DNA from: SAR202 cluster bacterium
GTDB taxonomy: Bacteria > Chloroflexota > Dehalococcoidia > Lucifugimonadales > GCA-2712585
Assembly: GCA_016872285.1 (NCBI GenBank)
Contig: VGZZ01000025.1
Coordinates: forward strand, 1 to 39,305
Length of the DNA: 39,305 nucleotides
Reading direction: 5' to 3'
Below are positions 7,711-16,528 of the stretch, in pieces. Numbering within the stretch: the stretch's first letter is position 1; the number at the start of each line of letters is the position of its first letter. The notes below the pieces were generated by a model. That model was given only the letters and a program-made list of their open reading frames with translations. It did no database searches and was not told the origin of the DNA. Position numbers and translations under genes: made by a program.

Positions 7711-8292
7711 TTACCTTTTGCGTGACTGTGAACCTCTTATGGTCTTATTAACTGTTGACCGGCGGGCGAAGACCAGCATCAGCGACGCGATGGTCTTAAC
7801 GTCCTGAATCTGGCCTGACGATATCATATCTGGTACTTGCGATAGGGGCACGCGCTCGACTTCGATATCCTCGTCTTCGTCCATGTGGTCATCACCCTTG
7901 GTGAGGCCTGTGGCGAGGAAGGCGTTCATGCCCTCGTCGCAGAAGCCGGGGGTGGTCCAGAAGAAGCTGAGGGGCTCCATTCGGCGGGCGCGGAGGCCGG
8001 TCTCCTCTTGCAGCTCGCGATGGGCGGCGGCTTTAGGGTCCTCGCCCTTGTCCATGCCGCCGGCGGGCACCTCCAGCAGGAACTTTTCGACGGGCTTACG
8101 GTATTGGCGGACCAAAATCACGCTGCCGTCGTCATCGAGGGGAACGATGCAAACGCAGGGCGCGTGTTCGACAACTTCGCGGGTGGTGGTGCGTTCGTTG
8201 GCCATGCGGACGGTATCGACACGCAGGTTAACGATCCTGCCTTCGAAGACGCGACGGCTTTCAATGGTCGGCTCGTTACGAGGTGAGGTCAT
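7711..8292 (-). CDS. Nudix hydrolase, ADP-ribose pyrophosphatase type
   Basis: The 193-residue protein has a complete Nudix box: GGMDKGE, seven residues, RELQEETGL (about residues 78-100), which binds the divalent metal ions and pyrophosphate. The N-terminal strands (RRVFEGRIVNLRVDTV, REVVEHAPCVCIVPL, VRQYRKPVEKFLLEVPAG) match the ADP-ribose pyrophosphatase group, which splits ADP-ribose to AMP and ribose-5-phosphate. The ATG at 8292 is only two bases from the nadK stop, so the two are co-transcribed and both deal with NAD-type nucleotides. The exact substrate is not certain. Confidence 0.9.
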   Translation of the reverse strand: MTSPRNEPTIESRRVFEGRIVNLRVDTVRMANERTTTREVVEHAPCVCIVPLDDDGSVILVRQYRKPVEKFLLEVPAGGMDKGEDPKAAAHRELQEETGLRARRMEPLSFFWTTPGFCDEGMNAFLATGLTKGDDHMDEDEDIEVERVPLSQVPDMISSGQIQDVKTIASLMLVFARRSTVNKTIRGSQSRKR

Positions 8293-8294
8293 GG

Positions 8295-9182
8295 CTAGTA
8301 GAAGATGGGGCGCCCCACGCCCTCACCGCCCTCAAAGCCCAGGCGTCGAGTAAGGGTGGCGTAGAACTGGTGGGGCGGGCCCTGTCGCAGAAAGAGGGCC
8401 TTGTGCTCGCTCATAGTGATTTTCAGGGCATTGCCGCGAGATAGCGGCATGTCCAGATACCCGTCGACGCTGAAGATAGCAGGCGTGGCGGACTCCAGGG
8501 CCAGCTCGATGGCGGTGGTGGAGGGGAAGACGACGGCGGTGGCGAGGCCCACGTGGGGGGCCACGGGCTTCATAATCATGTTCCTGGCCTGGGGATGAAG
8601 GATAGGGCCGCCCGCCGAGAGGTTATAGCCGGTGCTACCCGTGGCCGTGCTGACGATAACGGCATCGGCGCGATAGGTGGTGAGGTGCGCGCCATCCACT
8701 CGCGCCATGACGCGAATGAGGCGAGAGGTGCCGCCGCGTCCGACGACGACGTCGTTGAGGGCGTGGTGGGTCCGCATATCGGGGGGCACGGGATTGCCGG
8801 CGCCGTCAGCGACCTGGGCCTGGAGCATAGCGCGCTCCTCTACCCAGCCCTGGCCGTCGAGGTAGTCGGGGATGCGGGTGAGGGCTTCGTCGGCGCGGAG
8901 CTCGGTCATGAAGCCGAGACGGCCCATGTTGACGCCGAGGATGGGTATGCGGCGGGGCACGGCGGCCTTGGCGGTGCGGAGGATGGTGCCGTCGCCGCCG
9001 ATGGTGATGATGAGGTCGGTCTTGTCCAGCAGGGGGTTGGACGTGTTCTCGTCGGCGGCGGACTCGGTCCAGCACTGGCGTCCCGGGCCGAGCAGGGCCA
9101 GGACCTGTTTAGTCTTTTCCAGGGCCCTGGGATTTAGGGGGTGATAGATGATGCCGATGACTTTAGCCTGCGCCAAGGGCAA
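8295..9182 (-). CDS. nadK: NAD kinase
   Basis: The 295-residue enzyme phosphorylates NAD to NADP. The signature GGDGTILRTA (from residue 62) holds the catalytic Asp64; GVNMGRLGFMTEL, ALNDVVVGRGG and the Gly-rich TGSTGYNLSAGGPILHP are the other family motifs for NAD and ATP binding. The length fits the family. The given start is a TTG at 9182; a second TTG two codons later is equally possible since the conserved part begins at KVIGIIYHP. It lies upstream of the Nudix gene in one operon. Confidence 0.95.
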   Translation of the reverse strand: MPLAQAKVIGIIYHPLNPRALEKTKQVLALLGPGRQCWTESAADENTSNPLLDKTDLIITIGGDGTILRTAKAAVPRRIPILGVNMGRLGFMTELRADEALTRIPDYLDGQGWVEERAMLQAQVADGAGNPVPPDMRTHHALNDVVVGRGGTSRLIRVMARVDGAHLTTYRADAVIVSTATGSTGYNLSAGGPILHPQARNMIMKPVAPHVGLATAVVFPSTTAIELALESATPAIFSVDGYLDMPLSRGNALKITMSEHKALFLRQGPPHQFYATLTRRLGFEGGEGVGRPIFY

Positions 9183-9280
9183 AGCCTGCCTGGGTTATAG
9201 GGTGGCGGATCGGATGCAGGCGAGTCTAGCATTGGACGTGGGGGGAGTCAATTTGGGGGAAAGCGGCGCGTATCGGCGTG

Positions 9281-9523
9281 TTAAGCAAATATCTTGACTT
9301 TATTTTTCTGTAATAGCTTGGTTATCTGAGGCTGCAGGGGCAGATCAGAGACGTCTACTCCAGCACTTATGTAAAGGAGTTCAACACCAATCACTGTCCC
9401 ATCTTTTGCGTAATCAACGATTCTGGTCTCATCCAATTCTTTGGAATAGGCGTGGGGCAGGTCTTTAACCAGGATATAGGCGCAATCCGCCTGTGGATCA
9501 TACTTATAACGCATAACCACCAT
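9281..9523 (-). CDS. DUF2283 protein, probable antitoxin-like partner
   Basis: About 80 residues starting MVVMRYKYDPQADCAYILV, followed by VDYAKDGTVIGVELLYIS, which is the DUF2283 pattern. I chose the ATG at 9523, ten bases after the stop of the DUF4258 gene; the longer open frame would overlap that gene. DUF2283 and DUF4258 genes are often found side by side and are suspected to form toxin-antitoxin-like pairs, but this is not proven. It lies between the end of the nuo operon and nadK on the same strand. Confidence 0.7.
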   Translation of the reverse strand: MVVMRYKYDPQADCAYILVKDLPHAYSKELDETRIVDYAKDGTVIGVELLYISAGVDVSDLPLQPQITKLLQKNKVKIFA

Positions 9524-9533
9524 GGATGCTAGT

Positions 9534-9791
9534 TTAATCCAGGGCCACCACTGTGACAACGAGCCAAGGGCTGCTTTCTTTAGCAATTACCACTCTTATT
9601 GTTCTACCATCTTGTAAGGTTTTCATAAAACAAGGATTCCCGACCCTGTCTGTATGAAAAATATCATAGGTGTCCAATATTATGGCTACATCACTTACTG
9701 ACACATTTCGCTTCGCCATACGCTCTATCGCATGGTTGGTGAGTATAAATCGCAAGCCCCCAGAAGACTCGTGAACCGAGCCATTAGGCAA
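9534..9791 (-). CDS. DUF4258 protein, toxin-like
   Basis: The 85-residue protein contains the DUF4258 pattern: LTNHAIERMAKRNVSVSDVAIIL, a central FMKTLQDGRTIRVVIAKE and a final VVTVVALD strand. The fold is related to RelE/BrnT-type small toxins in some classifications; no activity has been shown for most members. The start is TTG at 9791, seven bases downstream of AAAGGAGA, a strong ribosome site. It is followed by the DUF2283 gene with a ten-base gap, so the two are a unit. They sit 72 bases after nuoN on the same strand and could be transcribed by read-through. Confidence 0.7.
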   Translation of the reverse strand: MPNGSVHESSGGLRFILTNHAIERMAKRNVSVSDVAIILDTYDIFHTDRVGNPCFMKTLQDGRTIRVVIAKESSPWLVVTVVALD

Positions 9792-9863
9792 AGGCTAATC
9801 TCCTTTGCGGTGCATTATCTCTAACCGAGGGAGCCTGATTAATTGAGAAGCCGTATCAAACTA

Positions 9864-11357
9864 TTACGGTCTCAGCGGCCCAGCGGCCACGTCGGTGACC
9901 CAGGTGAGGAGGCGGGGGGCGACGCCCAGGACTACCACGGCGGCGGCGCTGATGGCTAGGGCTAGATTGAAGGGCGGGGACGAAGTTTCAGGGTAAGGAC
10001 TCCAGCCCTGCGCTGGGGCAGGCTCTTCAATGTACATGACCCGGATGACGCGCAGGTAGTAGTAGGCGGAGAGGACGCTGTTGACCACGCCCACTATGGC
10101 CAGCCAGGCCAGGTCGGCGTCAATGGCGGCGCTGAACAGGAAGAGCTTGCCGATGAACACGCCGGTGGGCGGCACGCCGATGAGCGAAATCATCGCCAGG
10201 GCGAGCACCAGGGCGGGGACGGGCGCGCGGCGTCCCATGCCCGACAGGTCGTCGATGTTGTCGCTGCCGGTCTTGCTAGTGAGGGCGATGATGGCGAAGA
10301 AGGCGGCCAGGTTTGTAGCAGCATAGACGCCCAGGTAGAAGAGGAGGCTGTCGGGGCCGGCGGCGAAGCCGTCGTCGGCACGGGCAGACACCGCGGCCAG
10401 GCCCACCAGGATGTAGCCGGCGTGGGCGATGGTACTGTAGGCCAGGAGCCGCTTGATGTTGCTCTGGGTCATCGCCACCAGGTTGCCGAGGGTCATGGAT
10501 ATAGTCGCCAGGACGGCGAAGAGCAAAGCCCAGTCCAGCTCCAGGGCCGGGAAGGCGATGTAGAAGACGCGCAGCAGGATGGCGAAGCCCGCCGCCTTAC
10601 TCGCCACGGACAGAAAAGCGACTACCGGAGTCGGCGCGCCCTCGTAAACGTCCGGCACCCACATCTGGAAGGGCGCCGAGGATATTTTGAAGCCGAAGCC
10701 CGCGACCATGAGGATGATGCCAACCAGCAGGGCGTAGCTGCCGAAGGGAACGTCGGGGTCGCCGGGGGCGGCCACAGCCAGGGCGATGTCGCCCAGATAA
10801 GTGCTGCCGGTGAATCCCCAGACCAGCACCATGCCGTAGAGCAGGAGGGCGGAGCTGATGCCGCTAAGGACCAAGTACTTGACGGCGGACTCGCTGGAAC
10901 GGTCCGTCTTGAGGAAGGCGGCCATGGCGATTATCGGCAGGGTGCTAAGCTCCAACGAAACGTAGAGGGTTATAAGCTCGGTGGCGGAGGCCAAAAGCAT
11001 CATGCCGCTGGCGGAGAAGAAGATGAGACTCAGGAACTCGCCCTTAAGCCGCTCCATTCGCCTTACGTAGTCCACCGAGGCCAGGACCACTAGACCGGCT
11101 ACGCCTAGAATTAGGAACTTGAAGAACAGGGCGAACTTGTCGATGGAGATGGAGCCGAAGACGCCGGCCATGGCGCCGCCGCTATGAACGTCATCCCATA
11201 GGACGACGCTGAGGGCCACAGGCAGGGCCAAGCCGGCGAAAGCGATGAAGAAGAGCCAGTCCTTGCGAGCCCCCAGAAGGTCCAGGGCCATAACCAGCAG
11301 GCCCACGCCCGCCAGGCTTAACTCGGGCGACAGCAGATAAATATCGTGGCCGGTCAT
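9864..11357 (-). CDS. nuoN: NADH-quinone oxidoreductase subunit N
   Basis: The 497-residue membrane protein is one of the three antiporter-like proton-pumping subunits of complex I. It has about 14 hydrophobic segments, the conserved Glu in LELSTLPIIAM, Lys in SAVKYLVLSG and the KRLLAYSTIAHAGY loop. The ATG overlaps the nuoM stop by 4 bases (ATGA). It is the last gene of the nuo operon. Confidence 0.95.
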   Translation of the reverse strand: MTGHDIYLLSPELSLAGVGLLVMALDLLGARKDWLFFIAFAGLALPVALSVVLWDDVHSGGAMAGVFGSISIDKFALFFKFLILGVAGLVVLASVDYVRRMERLKGEFLSLIFFSASGMMLLASATELITLYVSLELSTLPIIAMAAFLKTDRSSESAVKYLVLSGISSALLLYGMVLVWGFTGSTYLGDIALAVAAPGDPDVPFGSYALLVGIILMVAGFGFKISSAPFQMWVPDVYEGAPTPVVAFLSVASKAAGFAILLRVFYIAFPALELDWALLFAVLATISMTLGNLVAMTQSNIKRLLAYSTIAHAGYILVGLAAVSARADDGFAAGPDSLLFYLGVYAATNLAAFFAIIALTSKTGSDNIDDLSGMGRRAPVPALVLALAMISLIGVPPTGVFIGKLFLFSAAIDADLAWLAIVGVVNSVLSAYYYLRVIRVMYIEEPAPAQGWSPYPETSSPPFNLALAISAAAVVVLGVAPRLLTWVTDVAAGPLRP

Positions 11358-12859
11358 GGCTGCACCAGGGCCGCGATAGGCTCAAGGCCGGCTTTGAAGA
11401 CATCGGTCAAGATGGCGGGATAGACGCCTACGCCGATGATAGCGACGATGAGCAGCGCTAAGGGGATGGCTTCGACGAAGTTGGCGTCCTTGAGGTGGGC
11501 AAATCGGGGCCGCGCGGGGCCGAAGAGGGCGCGTTCCAGCATCCACAGGATGTAGCCTGCCGTCAACACGATGCCAAAGGCCCCGAAGGCGGTAAGCCAG
11601 GGATAGGCCTTGAAAGCGCCGAAGAAGACCAGCACTTCCGCTACAAAGCCGCTCATGCCGGGGAGGCCCAGGGAGGCTAGGCCGGCGATAACGAAGGCCA
11701 AGGTAATAAAGGGCATCCGGCCTGCCAGGCCGCCCAGGTCGGGGATGTAGCGGGTGTGGGCCTTGTCGTAGATGAGACCGACGCACAAGAAAAGGAGGCC
11801 GGTGATGGTGCCGTGGGTGAAAAGCTGCATGGCCGCGCCGTTGAGGCCGATGCCGGCGAAATCGCCGCTGAGCAGCCCGATAGAGCCGACGCCCAGCAGC
11901 ACGATACCCATGTGGCTGACGCTGCTATAGGCGATGAGACGTTTCAAATCGGTCTGGCGGACGGTGACGACGGCGCCGTAGAGGATGGTCACGACGGCCA
12001 GGATTGTCAGTTCGAGGGCATGGTCGGCGGCGATGCCTGGAAACATGCCTACGATAATTCGCAGGAGGCCGTAGCCGCCCATCTTCAGGAGCACGCCCGC
12101 CAGCATAACGCTGACGGCGGTGGGGGCGTCGGTATGGGCGTCCGGGAGCCAGGTGTGGACGGGCAGGACGGGGAGCTTGATGGCGAAGGCCACGAAGAAG
12201 AACCAGAAGACTACGGTGAGGGGCAGAATGGTGCGGATGCCCTCAGCGCCAGTTTCCGCCAGCCTGATCATGTCGAAGTGGCCGACGCCCGGGACGAAGT
12301 AGAGGGCCAGTATAGCCACCAGCATGAAGGCGCTGCCCAGGAAGGTGAAGACCAGGAACTTCATGGCCGAGTACTGCTTCCGGCCCGACCCCCAAATCGA
12401 GATGAGAAAGTACATGGGAATGAGTTCCATCTCCCAGAAGAGGAAAAAGAGGATAAAGTCCAGGGATACGAAGACGCCCATGACAGAGGTCTGCAAAACC
12501 AGGAGCCAGAAGAAGTACTCCTTGACTCGATGGGTGATGTTCCAGGATGCGAGGATGGCGCACAGGCCCAGGATCCCTGTCAGCAGCACCAGGGGCGCGC
12601 TGAGGCCGTCCACGCCCATCTGGTACTGGGCGTTGAAGGATGCCGAGGTAATCCAGTCGAAGCGGTCGATGAGCTGGAATCGCGCGCCATCCTGGTCGAA
12701 GGAGGCGAAGATGATGACCGAAAGCACCAGGTCGGCCAGAGCGATGGCGGCGGCGAAGAGACGGATGTTGCGGTCGCCGCGGACGAGGGCGAGGATAGCC
12801 AGCCCGCCCACCAGGGGCAGGAGGACGACGGCGGTGAGCAGTCCGTTAAAGGTTTCCAA
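11354..12859 (-). CDS. nuoM: NADH-quinone oxidoreductase subunit M
   Basis: The 501-residue antiporter-like subunit shows FWEMELIPMYFLI, MKFLVFTFLGSAFML, PVLPVHTWLPDAHTDAP and LKRLIAYSSVSHMG, carrying the conserved Glu, Lys and His residues of proton transfer. It is of normal length with about 14 membrane helices. The start is TTG at 12859, six bases after the nuoL stop. It overlaps nuoN by 4 bases. Confidence 0.95.
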   Translation of the reverse strand: METFNGLLTAVVLLPLVGGLAILALVRGDRNIRLFAAAIALADLVLSVIIFASFDQDGARFQLIDRFDWITSASFNAQYQMGVDGLSAPLVLLTGILGLCAILASWNITHRVKEYFFWLLVLQTSVMGVFVSLDFILFFLFWEMELIPMYFLISIWGSGRKQYSAMKFLVFTFLGSAFMLVAILALYFVPGVGHFDMIRLAETGAEGIRTILPLTVVFWFFFVAFAIKLPVLPVHTWLPDAHTDAPTAVSVMLAGVLLKMGGYGLLRIIVGMFPGIAADHALELTILAVVTILYGAVVTVRQTDLKRLIAYSSVSHMGIVLLGVGSIGLLSGDFAGIGLNGAAMQLFTHGTITGLLFLCVGLIYDKAHTRYIPDLGGLAGRMPFITLAFVIAGLASLGLPGMSGFVAEVLVFFGAFKAYPWLTAFGAFGIVLTAGYILWMLERALFGPARPRFAHLKDANFVEAIPLALLIVAIIGVGVYPAILTDVFKAGLEPIAALVQP

Positions 12860-12865
12860 ATTCGC

Positions 12866-14872
12866 CTAGCCCCAAATCAGATATGACATCAAGATTGCCA
12901 GCACGCCCACGGATATGCCGAAGGCGTAGGCCTGGACTTGTCCGGTCTGGATCTTGCCAATCCCCCACCCAACGCTCCGCGACGCCCAGCCCGCGACGTC
13001 CACGATGTTGTCGATGACCTGCTGGTCAAACCACTCGAGGAAGGCGGCGGTCCTGCGGTAGAAGAATCGAGAAACGATGCCTTGTTCATAGAAGTGGTCC
13101 ATGTAGTAGCGGTTGCTGAGAGTCCTATGGGCCGGGGCCAGGGCCTTCTCCACTTGGTCGGGGCCTCGCAGACCCTTCAGGTACATGGCGGCGGCGAGGC
13201 CGATGGCGGCTAGGGACAGCAGCGTGATTATCAGAGCCAGGCCAATATTTATGTCCAGCACCTCGGCGTGGCCGCCGGACGGGACTACAAATTCGCTGAA
13301 CCAGTGCTTGGGAACGCTCAGGAACTCCTGCTGCGGGTTGGCGACATACCCAGCCGCTACGGCAGCAATCGCCAGGATACCCATGGGCAGGAGCATTACC
13401 AGCGGCGACTCGGCCAGGTGAACGCGGTGGCCGCCCTGGTCGTGGGTGGTCGAGGCATGGGCGCGCTGCTCGGCCTCGGCGCCGCCCCGGAACTCGCCGT
13501 GGAAGGTCATGTAGAGCATTCGGAAGGTGTAGAAGGCGGTGAGGGCCACACCCGCCACCAGCATCCAGAAAACAAAGGGGGTGCGCATCTCGTCGCCGTA
13601 GAAATGCCAGGCGTGGCCCAGTATCTCATCCTTGCTCCAGAACCCCGCCAGGGGAAAGATGCCCACCAGGGCCAGCCCGCCGATGAGCATGAAGGCGTAG
13701 GTCCAGGGCATGGCCTTTCGCAGGCCGCCCATGTAGCGCATGTCGAAGGTGCCGGCGGCGTGGTTGACGCTGCCCGCGCCCAGGAACAACAACGCCTTGA
13801 AGAAGGCGTGGGTGAAGAGATGGAAGACGGCGACGCTGTACGCGCCGATACCCAGGGCGGCCATCATGTAGCCAAGCTGGCTGATGGTGGAGAAGGCGAG
13901 GACACGCTTGATATCGTTGTTGACCAGGCCCATGGTGGCGGCGAAGAGGGCGGTGAAAGCGCCGATGATGGCGACGGCGCTCATAGCCTCGTGGGAGGCT
14001 TGGAAGACGGGGAAGAATCGCGCCACTAAGAAAACGCCGGCGGCGACCATAGTGGCGGCGTGGATAAGGGCGCTGACGGGAGTGGGGCCTTCCATGGCGT
14101 CGGGGAGCCATACGTGGAAAGGGAACTGGGCGCTCTTGCCTGCCGCGCCGGCGAAGATGCCAACGGCCAGCCACGTCAGCCCCAGCCCGCCGAAGGCCAC
14201 CATCTTTCCTTCTTCGATGAGGGGTATGGCGGCATGGATGTCGGGTATATGCAGGGGGTTGAGGCCTTGGGCCAGGAAGGCGTCACGGTTGAAGAAGAGG
14301 TAGAGGATGGCGAGCAGGAAGCCGAAGTCGCCGATGCGTGTAACCAGGAAGGCCTTCTTGGCCGCGGCAGCGGCGGCAGGGCGGTCGTTCCAGAAACCGA
14401 TGAGGAGGAAGGAGCCGAGGCCCACCAGCTCCCACATGGCGTAAAGCTGGAGAATGTTGCTGGACATGACCAGGCCCAGCATGGCGGCGGAGAAAAGGGC
14501 CATGAAGGCATAGTATCGAGCGTAGCCAGGGTCGCCCTTCATGTAGCCCTGGGAGTAAATTTGAACCATAAGGCTGACGCCGGTGACCACCACCAGCATG
14601 ACGGCGGTCAGGGAGTCCACCATGAGGCCGATGTTTATCTCCAGGCCGTCCAGTTCAAGCCAGGTGTGGGGATCGAACTGGAGAGGGCCTTCCTCAATAA
14701 CCGATTTGAGGGTCCATATAGAGAGCACCAAGGCGGCGGCCAGGGCGGCAATGAGGAGCCAGCCGGCGGTGACGGAGTGGCGGTTAAAGAAGGGCCGTAT
14801 GACGAGGCCAATAACGGCGAAGGCCGCCAGAGGCAGTAAGAATATAGCCCAGACGCCTGCTTCGCCGATCAT
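12866..14872 (-). CDS. nuoL: NADH-quinone oxidoreductase subunit L
   Basis: The 668-residue protein is the distal antiporter-like subunit. MWELVGLGSFLLIGFW, AQFPFHVWLPDAMEGPTPVSALIHAATMVAAG and IKRVLAFSTISQLGYM are the family's core motifs, with the conserved Glu, Lys and His. The C-terminal 150 residues form the long lateral helix region that lies along NuoM and NuoN. The ATG directly follows the stop of the small gene upstream (TAGATG). Confidence 0.96.
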   Translation of the reverse strand: MIGEAGVWAIFLLPLAAFAVIGLVIRPFFNRHSVTAGWLLIAALAAALVLSIWTLKSVIEEGPLQFDPHTWLELDGLEINIGLMVDSLTAVMLVVVTGVSLMVQIYSQGYMKGDPGYARYYAFMALFSAAMLGLVMSSNILQLYAMWELVGLGSFLLIGFWNDRPAAAAAAKKAFLVTRIGDFGFLLAILYLFFNRDAFLAQGLNPLHIPDIHAAIPLIEEGKMVAFGGLGLTWLAVGIFAGAAGKSAQFPFHVWLPDAMEGPTPVSALIHAATMVAAGVFLVARFFPVFQASHEAMSAVAIIGAFTALFAATMGLVNNDIKRVLAFSTISQLGYMMAALGIGAYSVAVFHLFTHAFFKALLFLGAGSVNHAAGTFDMRYMGGLRKAMPWTYAFMLIGGLALVGIFPLAGFWSKDEILGHAWHFYGDEMRTPFVFWMLVAGVALTAFYTFRMLYMTFHGEFRGGAEAEQRAHASTTHDQGGHRVHLAESPLVMLLPMGILAIAAVAAGYVANPQQEFLSVPKHWFSEFVVPSGGHAEVLDINIGLALIITLLSLAAIGLAAAMYLKGLRGPDQVEKALAPAHRTLSNRYYMDHFYEQGIVSRFFYRRTAAFLEWFDQQVIDNIVDVAGWASRSVGWGIGKIQTGQVQAYAFGISVGVLAILMSYLIWG

Positions 14873-15067
14873 CTAGAGCTTCCTCACGATTTCCTCGGCC
14901 ACGTGCTCGCGGCCTCGGGGCACCATGATACGGAAGGTAGACCTTTCAGACCAGTCGCGGATATCTCCCTCGGGCAGAAGGCGGACGGGGAGGCCTTCGG
15001 CTTCGATGACTTCCTTCCACATTTCGGCCACCATGAGATTGGGGGCTTTCATAAAATCGACCCACAT
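14873..15067 (-). CDS. Small DUF2007-like protein inside the nuo operon
   Basis: The 64-residue protein reads FMKAPNLMVAEMWKEVIEA then EGLPVRLLPEGD, IMVPRGREHVAEEIVRKL. This layout (a helix that begins with selection of an A-E pair, a short strand with a Pro, and a final VP...AEEI helix) resembles DUF2007, a small putative signal-transducing or ligand-binding family. It lies exactly between nuoK (stop 7 bases before) and nuoL (start directly after), so it is expressed with complex I. It is not a standard complex I subunit and has no membrane segment. It could be an assembly or regulatory factor, but this is only suggested by position. Confidence 0.55.
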   Translation of the reverse strand: MWVDFMKAPNLMVAEMWKEVIEAEGLPVRLLPEGDIRDWSERSTFRIMVPRGREHVAEEIVRKL

Positions 15068-15073
15068 GTCCGT

Positions 15074-15421
15074 CTACCGCCTCATCAGGTTGGCTTGAGT
15101 AATATCGACGGTCTGGCGTTGCCGGTACAGGGCGATGACGATGCCCAAGCCCAGGGCTACCTCGGCGGCGGCGACAACGATGATGAAGAGGGCGAAGACC
15201 TGGCCTGTGAGGAGGGTGTTTATGGCAGCCTCGGAGGTGTCGGCGGGGGTCAGGGCCACCACGCGGCTGGAGACGTAGCGGGACATGGCGACGGCGGCCA
15301 GGGTTACCGATGTAAACATTAGTTCCAACGACATGAGAACGGCTACCGCGTTGCGCCGGCTCAACGCCCCAAAGAGGCCTATGGAGAAGAGGATAGCGGA
15401 GAGGATAAGGAACTTCTCCAA
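15074..15421 (-). CDS. nuoK: NADH-quinone oxidoreductase subunit K
   Basis: The 115-residue subunit has three membrane helices: LILSAILFSIGLFGAL, AVLMSLELMFTSVTLAAVAM with the conserved Glu, and FALFIIVVAAAEVALGLGIVIALYR with the second Glu. Both glutamates are known to matter for proton transfer. The start is a TTG at 15421 with GGAGGAG about 10 bases upstream, within the end of nuoJ. Confidence 0.93.
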   Translation of the reverse strand: MEKFLILSAILFSIGLFGALSRRNAVAVLMSLELMFTSVTLAAVAMSRYVSSRVVALTPADTSEAAINTLLTGQVFALFIIVVAAAEVALGLGIVIALYRQRQTVDITQANLMRR

Positions 15422-15424
15422 GGC

Positions 15425-15940
15425 TTACTCCTCCTCCCTCACCAGGGATAGGGCGCCGATAATGGAACCCAGGAGCAGTACGGCAGCGGCGCCGAAGGCC
15501 ACTGCGTAGTTTTCCAGCATCAGCTTGGAGAGCTTAAAGGGCGTGTTGATGAAAGCCCGGTCGACAATGGCGTCGCCGTTGGGCAAGGCGTCGATGAGCC
15601 GCCAGTCGGTATCGACGGCAACAAACACCAGCGTCGCCAGCACCAGCGCGGCGATGAGGAAGGCAGGGCCTTGCAGGCGGTTGGGCAGGTTTCCACTCTG
15701 GACGTTGCGGGTGAGCATAATGGCGAAGATGATGAGTATACAGATGGCGCCGGCATAGATGAGAAGCTGCACCACACCTAGAAACTCGGCGCCCAGCATG
15801 AAGAAGTGGGCGGAGATGGTGGCGAAGACCAGGACCAGGAGCAGAGCGGAACGGAAGATGTCTTTTAGAAAGACGACGCCCAGAGCGGCGGCCACGCCGA
15901 CGATGGCGAGGACCCAGAAGATGACATCCTGGAAGAGCAT
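15425..15940 (-). CDS. nuoJ: NADH-quinone oxidoreductase subunit J
   Basis: The 171-residue membrane protein has five hydrophobic segments, with the family's LGAEFLGVVQLLIYAGAICI in helix 3, the region that holds the pi-bulge used in coupling. The ATG follows the nuoI stop without a gap (TAGATG). Only three bases separate it from nuoK. Confidence 0.93.
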   Translation of the reverse strand: MLFQDVIFWVLAIVGVAAALGVVFLKDIFRSALLLVLVFATISAHFFMLGAEFLGVVQLLIYAGAICILIIFAIMLTRNVQSGNLPNRLQGPAFLIAALVLATLVFVAVDTDWRLIDALPNGDAIVDRAFINTPFKLSKLMLENYAVAFGAAAVLLLGSIIGALSLVREEE

Positions 15941-16528
15941 CTAGGGCTGGCCCTCGGAAGCGCCGCCTCGCTGGACGCGTCGTGTGATCTTAGCGCCGGC
16001 CTTCTCCTTCTGGTGCCAGGGCCACTGCTCGCGGCCCACCTCCTCCCAGGGCAAGGGCTTGCCCGTGTGGGGGTCGTATTTCCTGCTCTCCAGCTGGGGA
16101 CGGAACCAGGTGCTGGGCCGTTTGGGGGCGTTTCTAAGCTCGTCGACGGTGATAACCAGGTCGTCGCGGCGTAAGGCGCCCTCCTCGAAGCCGCTGCCCA
16201 TAAACAGGGCGTCGTAGGGACAGGCTTCAACGCACAGGCCGCAGAACATGCAGCGACCTATATCGATGTCGAAAACTTCGATGTCGTACTTGTCGCCTTC
16301 CTGCATCGCAGTTTTCGATGGCTTGGTGACGATGCGGATGATGCCCAGAGGGCAGTACTTGGCGCAGGAGGCGCAGCCGGTGCAGCGCTCCTCGTACCAG
16401 ACAAACTCCTCGCCCCGGAACCGCGCGTGCTGGCGCACCCGCTCCTCGGGGTACTGGACGGTGGTGGGCGACTTGAAGAAGTTCTTCATCGTCACCGCCA
16501 GGCCTTTGACTAAACCCTTGCCTAGCAT
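15941..16528 (-). CDS. nuoI: NADH-quinone oxidoreductase subunit I
   Basis: The 195-residue subunit carries two 4Fe-4S clusters (N6a and N6b) in the connecting arm: CTGCASCAKYCP (Cys 49, 52, 55, 59) and CMFCGLCVEACP (Cys 93, 96, 99, 103). The start ATG overlaps the nuoH stop by one base (TAATG). The C-terminal 60 residues are polar and longer than the E. coli type, as in many non-proteobacterial forms. Confidence 0.95.
   Translation of the reverse strand: MLGKGLVKGLAVTMKNFFKSPTTVQYPEERVRQHARFRGEEFVWYEERCTGCASCAKYCPLGIIRIVTKPSKTAMQEGDKYDIEVFDIDIGRCMFCGLCVEACPYDALFMGSGFEEGALRRDDLVITVDELRNAPKRPSTWFRPQLESRKYDPHTGKPLPWEEVGREQWPWHQKEKAGAKITRRVQRGGASEGQP

Noticed and set aside
11756-12886. 376-codon + strand frame opposite nuoM
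   Set aside because: Gln/Glu/Asp/His-rich translation typical of the antisense of a membrane-protein gene.
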